Below are positions 7,417-15,704 of a DNA stretch of 42,236 nucleotides, piece by piece; position 1 is the stretch's first letter, and the number at the start of each line of letters is the position of its first letter. The notes beneath the pieces were generated by a model, which saw only the letters and a program-made list of their open reading frames with translations, made no database searches and was not told the DNA's origin. The DNA is from an uncultured Rubrobacteraceae bacterium. Lineage in GTDB: Bacteria > Actinomycetota > Rubrobacteria > Rubrobacterales > Rubrobacteraceae. Position numbers and translations under genes: made by a program. Location: contig CADCVH010000034.1 in assembly GCA_902806085.1 (NCBI GenBank), forward strand, positions 1 to 42,236, in the 5' to 3' direction.

Positions 7417-8289
7417 ATGAGCCGCGTGACGCATTCGATGCACGGCAAGACCGTATTGATCACCGGTGGCACCGGCGGGATCGGCAGGGCGGCCGCGATC
7501 GGCCTGGCCTCAATGGGTGCCAGGGTGGGCATAACCGGTCGCGACCGGGACCGAGCCGGGCGGGCCGCCGCCGCGATCGCCCAGGAGTCGGGCAACCCCG
7601 CGGTGGACGTCTTCGTCGCCGACATGTCGTCGCAGACCGAGGTCCGGCGGTTGGCCCGCGAAGTTATCTCCGCGTACCCGAGGTTGGACGTGCTCGTAAA
7701 CAACGCCGGCGTATTCCGCAGCGAGCGGATCACGACCGCGGACGGGCTAGAGACGACGTTCGCGGTCAACCACCTGGCCTACTTCTTGCTAACCAACCTG
7801 CTACTGGACTCGCTCGAGGCCGGCGCCCCGTCCAGGATCGTCAACGTCGCTTCGGCGGACCACAGCAACGCGACCATCGCCTTCGATGACCTCCAGGGAG
7901 AGAAGGGGTACAGGGGAGCGAAAGCCTACAGCCAGTCGAAGCTGGCAAACGTCCTCTTCACCCACGAGCTAGCCAGGAGGCTCCGGGGAACCGGCGTCAC
8001 CGCCACCTGCCTGCACCCCGGGGTAGTCGGGACCAACCTCGGGAGCGGGGTTTCCGGGGCCTTCGGGTTCGTGGTGAGGGCATTGAGGCCCTTCATGAAA
8101 AGCCCCGCGAAGGGAGCGGAGACCTCCATATACTTGGCGTCCTCCCCTGAAGTCGAGGGCTCCAGCGGCAGGTACTTCGTCACGAAGGCCGAGGCCCGCT
8201 CATCGGATGTATCCTACGATGAGAGGTTAGCCAGACGACTGTGGGAGGCGAGCGCAGAGCTCACCAACCTGCCTGTCCAAAACCGGTAA
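7417..8289 (+). CDS. Short-chain dehydrogenase (retinol-dehydrogenase-like)
   Basis: An SDR of about 290 residues with cofactor loop TGGTGGIG, NNAGVF, and catalytic Tyr-Lys in YSQSKLANVLF. The ending GRYFVTKAEARSS...LARRLWEASAEL is characteristic of the retinol dehydrogenase/WWOX-like SDR group, which usually prefers NADP(H). ATG 7417 is the most family-like start, though GGA directly before it is a poor ribosome binding site; ATG 7438 (MHGKTVLITGG) is the alternative, and translation may be coupled to the membrane-protein gene ending at 7373. It is unlike the transposon-borne SDR at 2044 in its C-terminal half, so they are not recent duplicates. Confidence 0.88.
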   Translation: MSRVTHSMHGKTVLITGGTGGIGRAAAIGLASMGARVGITGRDRDRAGRAAAAIAQESGNPAVDVFVADMSSQTEVRRLAREVISAYPRLDVLVNNAGVFRSERITTADGLETTFAVNHLAYFLLTNLLLDSLEAGAPSRIVNVASADHSNATIAFDDLQGEKGYRGAKAYSQSKLANVLFTHELARRLRGTGVTATCLHPGVVGTNLGSGVSGAFGFVVRALRPFMKSPAKGAETSIYLASSPEVEGSSGRYFVTKAEARSSDVSYDERLARRLWEASAELTNLPVQNR

Positions 8290-8355
8290 GAAGAAACCTG
8301 CCGCGGTTGCCTCTGTGCAGGGAGAGCAAGTGCCAGAGGACTCGGAAGTTGATCC

Positions 8356-11100
8356 ATGTATACGCCGATTCTAGCCACCAAGCTCTACGTCCCCCGGCCT
8401 CGTCCTGGAGTCGTCCTCCGCCCACGCCTGATCGAGCGCCTCGACGAGGGTCTGAACCGCAGGCTGACCCTCGTCTCCGCCCCCGCCGGCTTCGGTAAAA
8501 CCACGCTCCTCGGCGAATGGGTAGCCGGGTGCGGCCGTCCGGCCGCCTGGCTTTCGCTGGATTCGGGGGACAACGACCCCGCACGCTTTCTGGCTTACCT
8601 CGTCGCCGCTTTGCAAACCATCGCGCCGAACATCGGAGAAGGGGTGTCGGGCATGCTCCAATCCCCCCGGCCGCCGCCAACAGAATCGGTTCTGACGGCC
8701 CTGCTCAACGAGATCGACACCGTCCCGGACGATTTCGTCCTCGTCCTCGACGACTACCACGTTGTTGATGCTAGAGAGGTCGACGATGCCCTCGCCTTTC
8801 TGATGGAGCACCTGCCGCCGCGGATGCACCTCATCATCGCCACCCGGGAGGACCCGCCGCTACCCCTGGCCCGGTTACGCGTCCGGGGCCAATTGGCCGA
8901 GCTGCGCGCAGCGGACCTGCGTTTTACCCCCTCCGAGGCCGCAGAGTTCCTCGAAGGGGTGATGGGCCTGAGCCTCTCTGAGGAAGACATCGCCGCGCTG
9001 GAGACCCGCACCGAGGGCTGGATCGCGGGGCTCCAGCTGGCGGCGCTCTCGATGCGGGGGAGAGAGGACGTTGCCGGGTTCATCAGGGCTTTCGCCGGAG
9101 ACAACCGGTACGTCGTGGACTACCTAGTCGAAGAGGTTCTGCAAAAGCAGCCCGAACGCATCCGGAGTTTCTTACTCCAGACCTCCATTCTCGACCGGTT
9201 GAGTGGCCCGCTGTGCGATGCCGTCACCGACCAGGAAGAAGGCAACGTGCTGTTGGGGGCCCTGGAGCGGGGCAACTTCTTTGTCGTTCCGCTGGACGAC
9301 AAGCGCCACTGGTATCGCTACCACCACCTCTTTGCCGACGTACTCTTTGCACATTTGATGGCGGAGCAGCCAGATCAGGCACCTACCCTGCATCGGCGGG
9401 CGAGCGAGTGGTACGAGCAGAACGGTCTGCGCGCCGATGCTATCCGCCACGCGCTGGCCGCCGAGGATTTCGAGCGGGCGGCGGACCTGGTCGAGCTGGC
9501 AGTGCCTTCAACGCGCCGGAGTAGGCAGGAGGCCACGTTGCTTGGCTGGCTGAAGGCGCTCCCCGAGGAGCTGTTCCGCTTCAGGCCCGTGCTGAGCCTT
9601 CACTATGTCGGGGCGTTACTGAGTAACGGTAAGCTCGAGGGCGTTGAGGACCACCTGCGGGACGCCGAACGGTGGCTGGACGCCACGTCAGATACGGGTG
9701 AGCGACCGGAAGCCCTGTCGGCCGAGATGGTCGTCGTGGACGAAGAGGAATTTCGCCGACTTCCGGGTTCGATCGCCATGTACCGTGCCGGACAGTCCCT
9801 GGTTCTGGGCAACGTGCCCGACACCGTGAAATACGCTCGGCGGGCGCTCGACCTCGTACCTGAGGACGACCATTTCCTGCGCGGAGCGGCGGCGGCAATC
9901 CTGGGGCTCGCATCCTGGGCTAGCGGGGATCTCGAGGCGGCCCACCGGTCCTATGCCGCCGGCATGGCCAGCTTGCAGAAGGCCGGGAACATCTCCGACG
10001 CGGTCGGGGGCGCAATCGCCCTGGCCGATATACGGATCGCGCAAGGCCGTCTCCGCGAGGCGATGCGCACCTACGAGCACGCCTTGCGGCTCGCGGCGGA
10101 GCAGGGCGACCCCGTACTGCGAGGAACGGCGGATATGCACGTGGGAATGGGCGAGCTCCACCGCGAGCGTGACGATCTGGAAGCCGCCACGCGGCACCTG
10201 CTGAGAAGCAAGGAGCAGGGCGAGCACACCGGGTTCCCGCAAAACCCGTATCGCTGGCGCGTCGCGATGGCTCGGATACTGGAGGCCCGGGGAGATCCGG
10301 ACGGCGCGCTCGACCTGCTCGACGAGGCAGAGCGCCTGTACGTGAGCGACTTCTACCCAAACGTGCGCCCTGTCGCGGCGCTGAAGGCACGGATGCGGGT
10401 CGCGCAGGGTAGGTTGGGTGAAGCCCTCGGCTGGGCGCGCGAGCGGGGCCTGTCCGCCCGTGACGACCTCCGCTACCTGCGCGAATTCGAGCACATCACC
10501 CTGGCGCGGGTGCTCTTGGCCCGGTACAAGAGCGATCGGGAAGAACGCTCCATTCACGAGGTAATGGGATTCCTGGAGCGCCTCCTGCAAGCGGCGGAAG
10601 CAGGCGGGAGGATGGGGAGCGTGATCGAGATCCTGGTGCTGCAGGCGCTCGCCCACCAGGCGCAAGGCGACAACCCTTCTGCTCTCGTGCCCCTGGAACG
10701 CGCCCTGACGCTGGCCGAGCCGGAGGGCTACGTCCGAGTCTTTGTGGACGAAGGTACCCCGATGGCTCGCCTGCTTTATGAAGCCCTCTCTCACGGGGTT
10801 GAGCCAGAGCATACTCGCCGGTTGCTGGCGGCATTCCCTGTTGCCGAATCCGAGCAAACTGCATCGTCGCGGTCGAGGGGTCCCGAATCCGAATTGGTCG
10901 AGCCACTCAGCGCGCGCGAACTCGAAGTACTTCAACTCATCGCCGAAGGGCTGACCAATCGGGACGCCGCTACCAGGCTTTATCTCTCGCCGCACACGGT
11001 CAAGGTCCACACCCGCAATATATTCACCAAACTTGCGGTCAAGAATCGCACCCAGGCTGTCGCCAGGGGCAAAGCCTTTGGGATCCTATCTCAAACGTAA
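8356..11100 (+). CDS. LuxR-family LAL transcriptional regulator (MalT-like)
   Basis: A 914-residue regulator. The N-terminus has the LAL signature TKLYVPRPR, then a P-loop APAGFGKTT (residues 42-50) and Walker B FVLVLDD (to residue 133), so it is a STAND ATPase. The region 400-830 is a helical TPR-like array (repeated A-x-G-x-L patterns) that usually senses an inducer. The last 60 residues hold the LuxR helix-turn-helix LSARELEVLQLIAEGLTNRDAATRLYLSPHTVKVHTRNIFTKL (written here as one stretch for location; key residues are E-L-E, G-x-T-N and H-T-V-K-V-H). It probably controls nearby oxidoreductase and membrane-protein genes. It contains at least three TTA leucine codons, rare in this DNA. Confidence 0.93.
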   Translation: MYTPILATKLYVPRPRPGVVLRPRLIERLDEGLNRRLTLVSAPAGFGKTTLLGEWVAGCGRPAAWLSLDSGDNDPARFLAYLVAALQTIAPNIGEGVSGMLQSPRPPPTESVLTALLNEIDTVPDDFVLVLDDYHVVDAREVDDALAFLMEHLPPRMHLIIATREDPPLPLARLRVRGQLAELRAADLRFTPSEAAEFLEGVMGLSLSEEDIAALETRTEGWIAGLQLAALSMRGREDVAGFIRAFAGDNRYVVDYLVEEVLQKQPERIRSFLLQTSILDRLSGPLCDAVTDQEEGNVLLGALERGNFFVVPLDDKRHWYRYHHLFADVLFAHLMAEQPDQAPTLHRRASEWYEQNGLRADAIRHALAAEDFERAADLVELAVPSTRRSRQEATLLGWLKALPEELFRFRPVLSLHYVGALLSNGKLEGVEDHLRDAERWLDATSDTGERPEALSAEMVVVDEEEFRRLPGSIAMYRAGQSLVLGNVPDTVKYARRALDLVPEDDHFLRGAAAAILGLASWASGDLEAAHRSYAAGMASLQKAGNISDAVGGAIALADIRIAQGRLREAMRTYEHALRLAAEQGDPVLRGTADMHVGMGELHRERDDLEAATRHLLRSKEQGEHTGFPQNPYRWRVAMARILEARGDPDGALDLLDEAERLYVSDFYPNVRPVAALKARMRVAQGRLGEALGWARERGLSARDDLRYLREFEHITLARVLLARYKSDREERSIHEVMGFLERLLQAAEAGGRMGSVIEILVLQALAHQAQGDNPSALVPLERALTLAEPEGYVRVFVDEGTPMARLLYEALSHGVEPEHTRRLLAAFPVAESEQTASSRSRGPESELVEPLSARELEVLQLIAEGLTNRDAATRLYLSPHTVKVHTRNIFTKLAVKNRTQAVARGKAFGILSQT

Positions 11101-11255
11101 TCGCAAGGACGCCTCCACTCAGCATCGTTGACCGATCCCCCCTTCCAGGCGAACGCGAATAACCCCCCGAATACCTCTTAAGGGGTATGACACTACTACC
11201 ACCTGGTGGCTACGCTCCTTGCACATGGAACAACGGCTACGAAAGGTGCAGGGGC

Positions 11256-11483
11256 ATGCCAAACAGACTCGATCAACCGATGGTCTACCAGATTAGGGTC
11301 AAGGGCCATCTGAATCGTCGATGGACGGAGTGGTTTGGGGACGTGACCATCACTCCAGAAGACAACGGCGAGACGCTTTTGACCTGCCCGCTCGTGGATC
11401 AGGCCGCGCTGCACGGATTGCTAAGGAAAGTGCGCGACTTGGGACTGCCATTGATCTCGGCCATTCGCGTCAACCCCCCCTAG
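11256..11483 (+). CDS. Small conserved hypothetical protein
   Basis: A 75-residue protein, MVYQIRVKGHLNRRWTEWF... to QAALHGLLRKVRDLGLPLISAI. I recall similar short proteins (GETLL.GPVVDQAALHGLL pattern) encoded near actinobacterial and chloroflexal LAL regulators, but no function is known to me. The ending LHGLLRKVRDLGLPLISAIRV suggests an alpha/beta fold that binds a partner. ATG 11256 follows GGTGCAGGGG; ATG 11281 is not in this frame, but a start at the internal Met of MVYQ is possible. It lies 155 bp after the LuxR gene on the same strand. Confidence 0.7.
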   Translation: MPNRLDQPMVYQIRVKGHLNRRWTEWFGDVTITPEDNGETLLTCPLVDQAALHGLLRKVRDLGLPLISAIRVNPP

Positions 11484-11511
11484 GCGGATGCCTCCGACGA
11501 CAAACAGTGAA

Positions 11512-11614
11512 TCGAGAGAGGAGAACGAAAGATGACTACCAACGAAAAAACGAGTACAGACAGAATGGCCGCGAGAGTCGAGCGAGGAGAACGAGAAATG
11601 GCGACCAGCGGAAA
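11512..11614 (+). repeat. Duplicated translation-start segment (11512-11547 and 11578-11614)
   Basis: Two roughly 36-bp copies each contain TCGAG, GAGGAGAACGA and an ATG eight bases after AGGAG, followed by ACCA and CGAAA or CGGAAA. The ATGs (11532, 11598) are in frame with each other and with a third good start at 11625 (AAGGAG six bases upstream). The initiation region of the next gene seems to have been duplicated in tandem. Confidence 0.6.
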
Positions 11615-11624
11615 GGAGAGCAGA

Positions 11625-12347
11625 ATGAAGATAACTGCGCCGAAACTCATCCGTTGGGCAGGTTTATCGGCTATGGCGGCAGGGATCATTTTCGTGGTCA
11701 TTCAGCCGATCCATCCACTTGACGTTCTTTCGTCGGTCACCACCGACCAATGGGTCATCATCCAGTCCTTGAAGACGGCCATGTGCCTCCTCGGCCTGCT
11801 CGGCTTGGCGGGGCTCTACGCCCGGCAAGTGGAAGAGGCCGGGTGGCTTGGCCTGGCCGGCTATCTCCTGTTTAGCCTCTTCTTTGCGCACACGATCGCC
11901 TTTGCCTTCACCGAAGCCTTTATCTTGCCGCAGTTGGCGACCGAGGCGCCGAAGTATGTGGAGAGCTTCCTGGGGATCATAAATCCGGAGTCTCCCGGCG
12001 AGATGAACCTCGGAGCCCTCCCGACGCTCTATGCGGTAGCAGGGTTTGGGTACGTGCTCGGCGGCCTGCTGTTTGGCATCGCGACGTTCCGCGCCGGCAT
12101 CCTGCCGCGCTGGGCGGCCGGTCTGCTCGCCGTCGGGGCCGTGTTGCCCATCTTATTGTCTTCGCTGGTCCCGCACCCGTTGGACCGGATATTCGCGGTG
12201 CCGGTGGGGTTGGCTCTGATTTGGCTGGGATATGCGCTCTGGTCAGAACGGCGCGCGCAAGCCGCCGAGCCCGATGATAGCGTTACGACGGGCGTTGAGC
12301 AGCCCGCCGTTGGGCCTTCTAACGGTCGTGTCCCTTCTAAGGCTTAG
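11625..12347 (+). CDS. DUF4386-type integral membrane protein
   Basis: About 240 residues with six hydrophobic segments, starting LIRWAGLSAMAAGIIFVVIQPIHP and including GLLGLAGLYARQVEEAGWLGLAGYLLFSL, TLYAVAGFGYVLGGLLFGIATF and RWAAGLLAVGAVLPILLS. The order and the ARQVEEAGWLGLAGYLLF motif fit DUF4386-like proteins of unknown function. Three in-frame ATGs, each with a good ribosome binding site, are available (11532, 11598, 11625). I chose 11625 because it starts just before the first helix, as in relatives; the others add 31 or 9 polar residues. The C-terminal tail is hydrophilic. Its gene closes the accessory block, followed by a strong hairpin. Confidence 0.8.
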   Translation: MKITAPKLIRWAGLSAMAAGIIFVVIQPIHPLDVLSSVTTDQWVIIQSLKTAMCLLGLLGLAGLYARQVEEAGWLGLAGYLLFSLFFAHTIAFAFTEAFILPQLATEAPKYVESFLGIINPESPGEMNLGALPTLYAVAGFGYVLGGLLFGIATFRAGILPRWAAGLLAVGAVLPILLSSLVPHPLDRIFAVPVGLALIWLGYALWSERRAQAAEPDDSVTTGVEQPAVGPSNGRVPSKA

Positions 12348-12370
12348 CGCCACATAGCGTCACGTAGCGC

Positions 12371-12408
12371 GAACAAGGGCCGGGGCGTAGCAGCCTCGGC
12401 CCTTGTTC
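12371..12408. terminator. Strong hairpin between membrane-protein gene and ISL3-type element
   Basis: A 16-bp stem (12371-12386 with 12393-12408) with one G-T pair and a 6-base loop, 23 bases after the stop at 12347. The stem begins GAACAAGG and ends CCTTGTTC, followed by TTGCCCC. It could stop transcription from the left and shield it from the right. Confidence 0.65.
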
Positions 12409-12536
12409 TTGCCCCTATTCACCCGAGTGCGTGGAAGGCGAATACTCCGAACTTTGCGCTGAGGGTTCTCAGAAGTTGGCTCCGAGGTTCGGCTGGTGGC
12501 ATCATGCTTGTGGTGGGAAACCTCGCCGTAATGTGT
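12409..12536. other. Short gap without a gene
   Basis: Nothing coding is supported between the hairpin and the ISL3-type end. It contains GAGGGTTCTC-type short inverted words only. Confidence 0.3.
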
Positions 12537-12598
12537 GGGTTCTGTCGCGCTTTTGGTGAAGCGACGGATCCTCTCCTGGACCGCCTTTCCGGAGCTCG

Positions 12599-14259
12599 TC
12601 AGGCTGCCAGCATCCTCGCCCTGAGCAGGTCGAAACCCGCCCGCCCGTACCCCTGCCTCTTGAGCAGCTTGAGCTTGTGGACGAACCCCTCCACCGGCCC
12701 GTTGGACCACTCTTCGGTGAGGCCGGCCCGTACCGCGTCGAGGTCCTTCCTGAGGCCTGCGGCGAAGCTCCGCATCGCGGGGGCTTTCGACGCCTCCGCC
12801 TCTTCTAGCCACCTGTCGAGCTTCTCGCCTTGGAGGTTCCTGGTCATCTCTGCGAACGCCTGGGTCAGTCGGCGCACGTCGCTGAGCGCTTCGTCGGCGC
12901 CGCAGAGTCTGCCCAGGTACTCCTTCTGCTCGGCGCTCAGCTTCTCCTCGCGGCGCATGAACAGGGCGGCCACGTTCTTGGAGGTCGAGGAGAGTCCGGC
13001 CACCGACCCCCTCCTGGCGTGCGGCACGGAAGACGGCGGTTTCCCTTCCGCCTCGGCGCGCCTCAGCTGGGCGACGAAACGGGCGCAGATCTCCTCGCTG
13101 TTTTGGTAGCCTTGCTCCCGGATCTCCCGGTAGAGCCTACTGCCGTTGCGGCACCCTTCGTTCCATCGGCGTACCAGGTACGGAACGTAGGGATCGAGGG
13201 CGCTGGTCCTTCTCTTGTAGACCGGGCGCGGCGGCGGCTCGGCGAGGTCCTTGTAGCGGTAGACGGTTCTCGGGCTCACGCCGAGCCTGCGGCAGATGTC
13301 CCTGAGGTCGGCGCCCGCGAGGTAGAGGCGGCGTATGTCCCTCCACCGCTCGACGAGGCGCTCGTGGCGCTTGCTCGCAGCCTCCTCCAGCTTCCGTTCG
13401 TGTCCCCTCGGGCGGTTGGGCATGATCGGCCCGGAACCGAAGTCGTCGACGCCCTTCTCCTCAGGCTCCGTCCCCGGCCTCGCCGCCTCGCCGCCTCGCG
13501 GAGGGCGGACCGTTTCTGGAGCAGGAACCCCTCCAGGGTCAGCGCGAGGTTGTGCAGCAGGTGCCAACGGTCGGCGATCTGCGCCGCGCTGGGGGCGCCC
13601 TTGGCGAGCGCCTCGCGGTAGGTGTTCGAGCGGTCCCGGGTGGCGGTCTCCACCCCGGGATGCCCCTCCAACCAGGCCACGAGGCTTTCCTGCGAGCGTT
13701 CTGGCAGCAGGTCCACCACCCTGCGGCGTTCGAGATCCACGAGCACCGTCCCGTAGGTGTGGCCTTTTCTGAAGGCGAAGTCGTCGACGCCCAGCACCTT
13801 CACCTGCTCAGGATCTGGAAGCGGTGCGGTTTTCGCCCTCCGGAGCAAGGCGTCTCGACTGACCACGAGGCCGAGTTCCTCGGCCAGCCTGGCGCCCGCC
13901 CTGCCGCCGAGCTCGAGCGCGATCGCCAGCAGCGCCCCCTCCAACCGGTCCGTCTTGCGGGCGTGGGCGGCCGCCTCCGGCAATCTCTCGCAGAAGACGG
14001 ACCGCTCGCAGCCGGGATCGTCGCAAAAGAACTTGCGGGCACGGACCTTCAGCGTTACTCCTATCCCTCGCCACGGCAGGTCGGATAGCGTGCGCACGTA
14101 CCGGCTGTGTACCCGTCGAGAGTCCGAACCACAGAGCGGGCAGCGGGCCGAAACCGCCGTCGGCTCGGCGCGCAGGGTGAGATCTGCAGACGATGCGTCC
14201 ACGCGTACGCCGCCGAGACCCCGCGGCAAGAGGCGCGAAGGACCCGTCTTCTTTCCCAA
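12599..14259 (-). pseudogene. ISL3-family transposase, split by an 8-bp repeat insertion
   Basis: The first frame (14259 to about 13480) has the N-terminal zinc-finger CPLCGSDSRRVHSRYVRTL, the first catalytic Asp in VLGVDDFAFRKG and the second in QIADRWHLLHNL. The second frame (about 13500 to 12599) has the TVYRYKDL region and the C-terminus WSNGPVEGFVHKLKLLKRQ with the catalytic Glu. The frames meet at 13478-13501, where the 8-bp unit CCTCGCCG occurs nearly three times. Removing one unit joins the reading frame exactly (...REAARPGTEPEEKG). The protein would be about 550 residues. The TTG start at 14259 is seven bases after the Nudix stop and is uncertain. Confidence 0.88.
13478..13501. repeat. 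8-bp tandem repeat causing the transposase frameshift
   Basis: CCTCGCCG, CCTCGCCG, CCTCGCGG in direct succession. Eight is not a multiple of three, so gain or loss of a unit switches the transposase frame. Confidence 0.8.
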
Positions 14260-14265
14260 AGCCAG

Positions 14266-14757
14266 TCACCCGGCCCGTCCGGCGTCGATGCGCAGGAACT
14301 CGTTGGGCGTTTCTTGGACGAAGCGGCGCTCTATGTCCCGGATCGCCAGGCGCTGATGCTCGAAGAGCAGGTAGCGGCCGGCGTCTTCGACGCCGATCCA
14401 CTCGAACGCGTCGTGCTCCTCGGAGATCTGCACCTCCCGGTCGGCGCCCACGAACCCCACGAAGACCGGGACCAGGTTGACGCAGTTCTGGGCCGGCTCG
14501 TAGAACTGCTCGATGAGTTCAGCCGAGTAGAACCTGTCGGGCACCAGCCCGGTCTCTTCCTCGATCTCCCTGAGGGCCGCCTCCCATCCGGTCTCGCCGG
14601 GCTCGACCCTGCCCGAGACCATCTGCCAGGTGCCCTTCAGGTACGGGGTGCTGCGCCTGACGACCAGGTAGCGCCCGCGCCCGAGGACGACCCTGCAGAC
14701 GTAGGCAGCGATCGAGAAAGACTTAATCGGTATCTCCTGTCGCACGTCCACGCGCAC
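14266..14757 (-). CDS. Nudix hydrolase
   Basis: A 163-residue NTP/NDP-X pyrophosphohydrolase. The Nudix box is complete: GRVEPGETGWEAALREIEEETGL at residues ~52-74 (G-x5-E-x7-REUxEExGU). The later YEPAQNCVNLVPVFVGFV and EEHDAFEWIGVEDA motifs resemble the dihydroneopterin-triphosphate/dATP pyrophosphatase group (NudB-like), but the substrate cannot be read from sequence. GTG 14757 is used as start; GTG 14751 or 14745 are possible. The stop lies seven bases before the transposase start and the gene is within the ISL3-type ends, so it may be a passenger that moves with the element. Confidence 0.85.
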   Translation of the reverse strand: MRVDVRQEIPIKSFSIAAYVCRVVLGRGRYLVVRRSTPYLKGTWQMVSGRVEPGETGWEAALREIEEETGLVPDRFYSAELIEQFYEPAQNCVNLVPVFVGFVGADREVQISEEHDAFEWIGVEDAGRYLLFEHQRLAIRDIERRFVQETPNEFLRIDAGRAG

Positions 14758-14845
14758 CCCCGCACTCGTCTTCGATTCCGTCGGCGAGACACCAGTCTAG
14801 GTAGGGGACGGCTCGGCCAGGTTCACCAACTTCGCGACAGAGCCC

Positions 14846-15004
14846 AGGGTTTGTGAGCAGGCTTGCCACAGACCGACCCGTAAAGTCGTGGACGCATGGC
14901 TGTCGCAACGCTGGCGGGTCTGTTACCTTGGCTAACAGCCAGTAGCCACAACGGCTACATCGCCAACTTGTGGTGCGTAGGGCTCCAGCGGGAGGCAGCG
15001 AAGT
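14846..15004 (+). promoter_or_regulatory. Region upstream of the Clp-N gene, with two small hairpins
   Basis: Besides the 40-bp inverted repeat (14874-14913) it contains two close inverted repeats: CTGTTA/TAACAG (14920-14938) and GTAGCC/GGCTAC (14942-14958). These could be operators or transposase-binding sites. GGGAGG near 14991-14996 is the ribosome binding site for ATG 15005. Confidence 0.4.
14874..14913 (+). repeat. Left 40-bp inverted repeat of the rve-type element
   Basis: Identical, inverted, to 17512-17551 over all 40 bases (CGACCCGTAAAGTCG ... GTCGCAACGCTG). The match stops abruptly on both sides apart from a few isolated identities. Confidence 0.85.
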
Positions 15005-15559
15005 ATGTTTGAGCGGAGATTTACCGAGCAAGCTCGCGAAGTGATGAGGCTGACCGTAGACGAGGTGGGTCGGTTCAATCATGAGCACGTCGACCCCGCG
15101 CACCTGCTCGTCGGGCTCCTACGGGAAGAGGAAGGGGTAGCCGCGCGGGTGCTCGCGGCCTCCGGGGTGACCCTCGAAGCGGCACGGGAGAGGCTGGGGG
15201 CCATACTCGGCCACGGCGAGGAGCCCGTCGGCGGCGGAACATTCACCGTGCGTTCGAAGAAGGTGTTGGACCTGGCGCTCGGGGCGGCGCGCAGGCTCGG
15301 GGACGACCGGGTGGACACCCACCATCTGCTGCTGGCGCTGGCCAGCGAGCCGGGGGGCGCGGCGGCGGAGATACTCGCCGACCTCGGGGTCGACCGACGA
15401 GAGCTCAGGGCAGAAGTGTTCTCGCTGCTCGGCAGGGAGGACGCCACCGGCATCGTCTCAGAAGGACTCGGCGATGAGGACAGCACGGGAACCCTCTGGA
15501 TACCCGGCAACGACGAACTGGACCCGGATCTCCCCATGCCTCCCCCGGCCAACTACTGA
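15005..15559 (+). CDS. Stand-alone Clp N-terminal-domain protein
   Basis: A 184-residue protein with two Clp-N repeats and no ATPase part. Repeat 1 is FTEQAREVMRLTVDEVGRFNHEHVDPAHLLVGLLREEEGVAARVL; repeat 2 starts FTVRSKKVLDLALGAARRLGDDRVDTHHLLLALASE. This matches the N-domain of ClpC, which binds adaptors and substrates (and phospho-Arg proteins in Gram-positives). Stand-alone forms such as ClpS-unrelated ClpC-N proteins occur in Actinobacteria, perhaps as ClpC modulators. The acidic Pro-rich tail (DELDPDLPMPPPANY) may be disordered. ATG 15005 has GGGAGG upstream. It lies within inverted repeats of an insertion element, which is unusual for this family. Confidence 0.9.
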   Translation: MFERRFTEQAREVMRLTVDEVGRFNHEHVDPAHLLVGLLREEEGVAARVLAASGVTLEAARERLGAILGHGEEPVGGGTFTVRSKKVLDLALGAARRLGDDRVDTHHLLLALASEPGGAAAEILADLGVDRRELRAEVFSLLGREDATGIVSEGLGDEDSTGTLWIPGNDELDPDLPMPPPANY

Positions 15560-15704
15560 CGGCAGGCAAGCCGCGGCGTTGGCGGCAGAGGTTCGTCCGT
15601 GGCATGCTTTCGGCTCTCGTAGGCATCGTGGCGGCGCCCGCTCGGGGGAGGGCGAAGCAGGGCGGGAGGACGGCCCGCGCCGCCCGGGACGGAGGGGGGA
15701 GCGC

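Larger units (their letters stand above)
12537..14845 (-). mobile_element. ISL3-family element enclosing a Nudix gene
   Basis: The left end starts GGGTTCTGTCGCG at 12537. The inverted right end starts GGGCTCTGTCGCG at 14845, read on the minus strand. They agree at 20 of the first 24 bases, including the shared TTGGTGAA block. The left end is 62 bp beyond the transposase stop, a normal distance. Between the ends lie the ISL3 transposase (disrupted) and, directly upstream in the same direction, a Nudix hydrolase gene. No 8-bp target duplication is visible. The alternative is that the right end belongs to an older copy and the insertion sits just beside the Nudix gene. Confidence 0.6.

Noticed and set aside
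12529-14853. 8-bp target duplication around the ISL3-type element
   Set aside because: The flanks TAATGTGT and AGGGTTTG differ, so insertion history cannot be proved from them.
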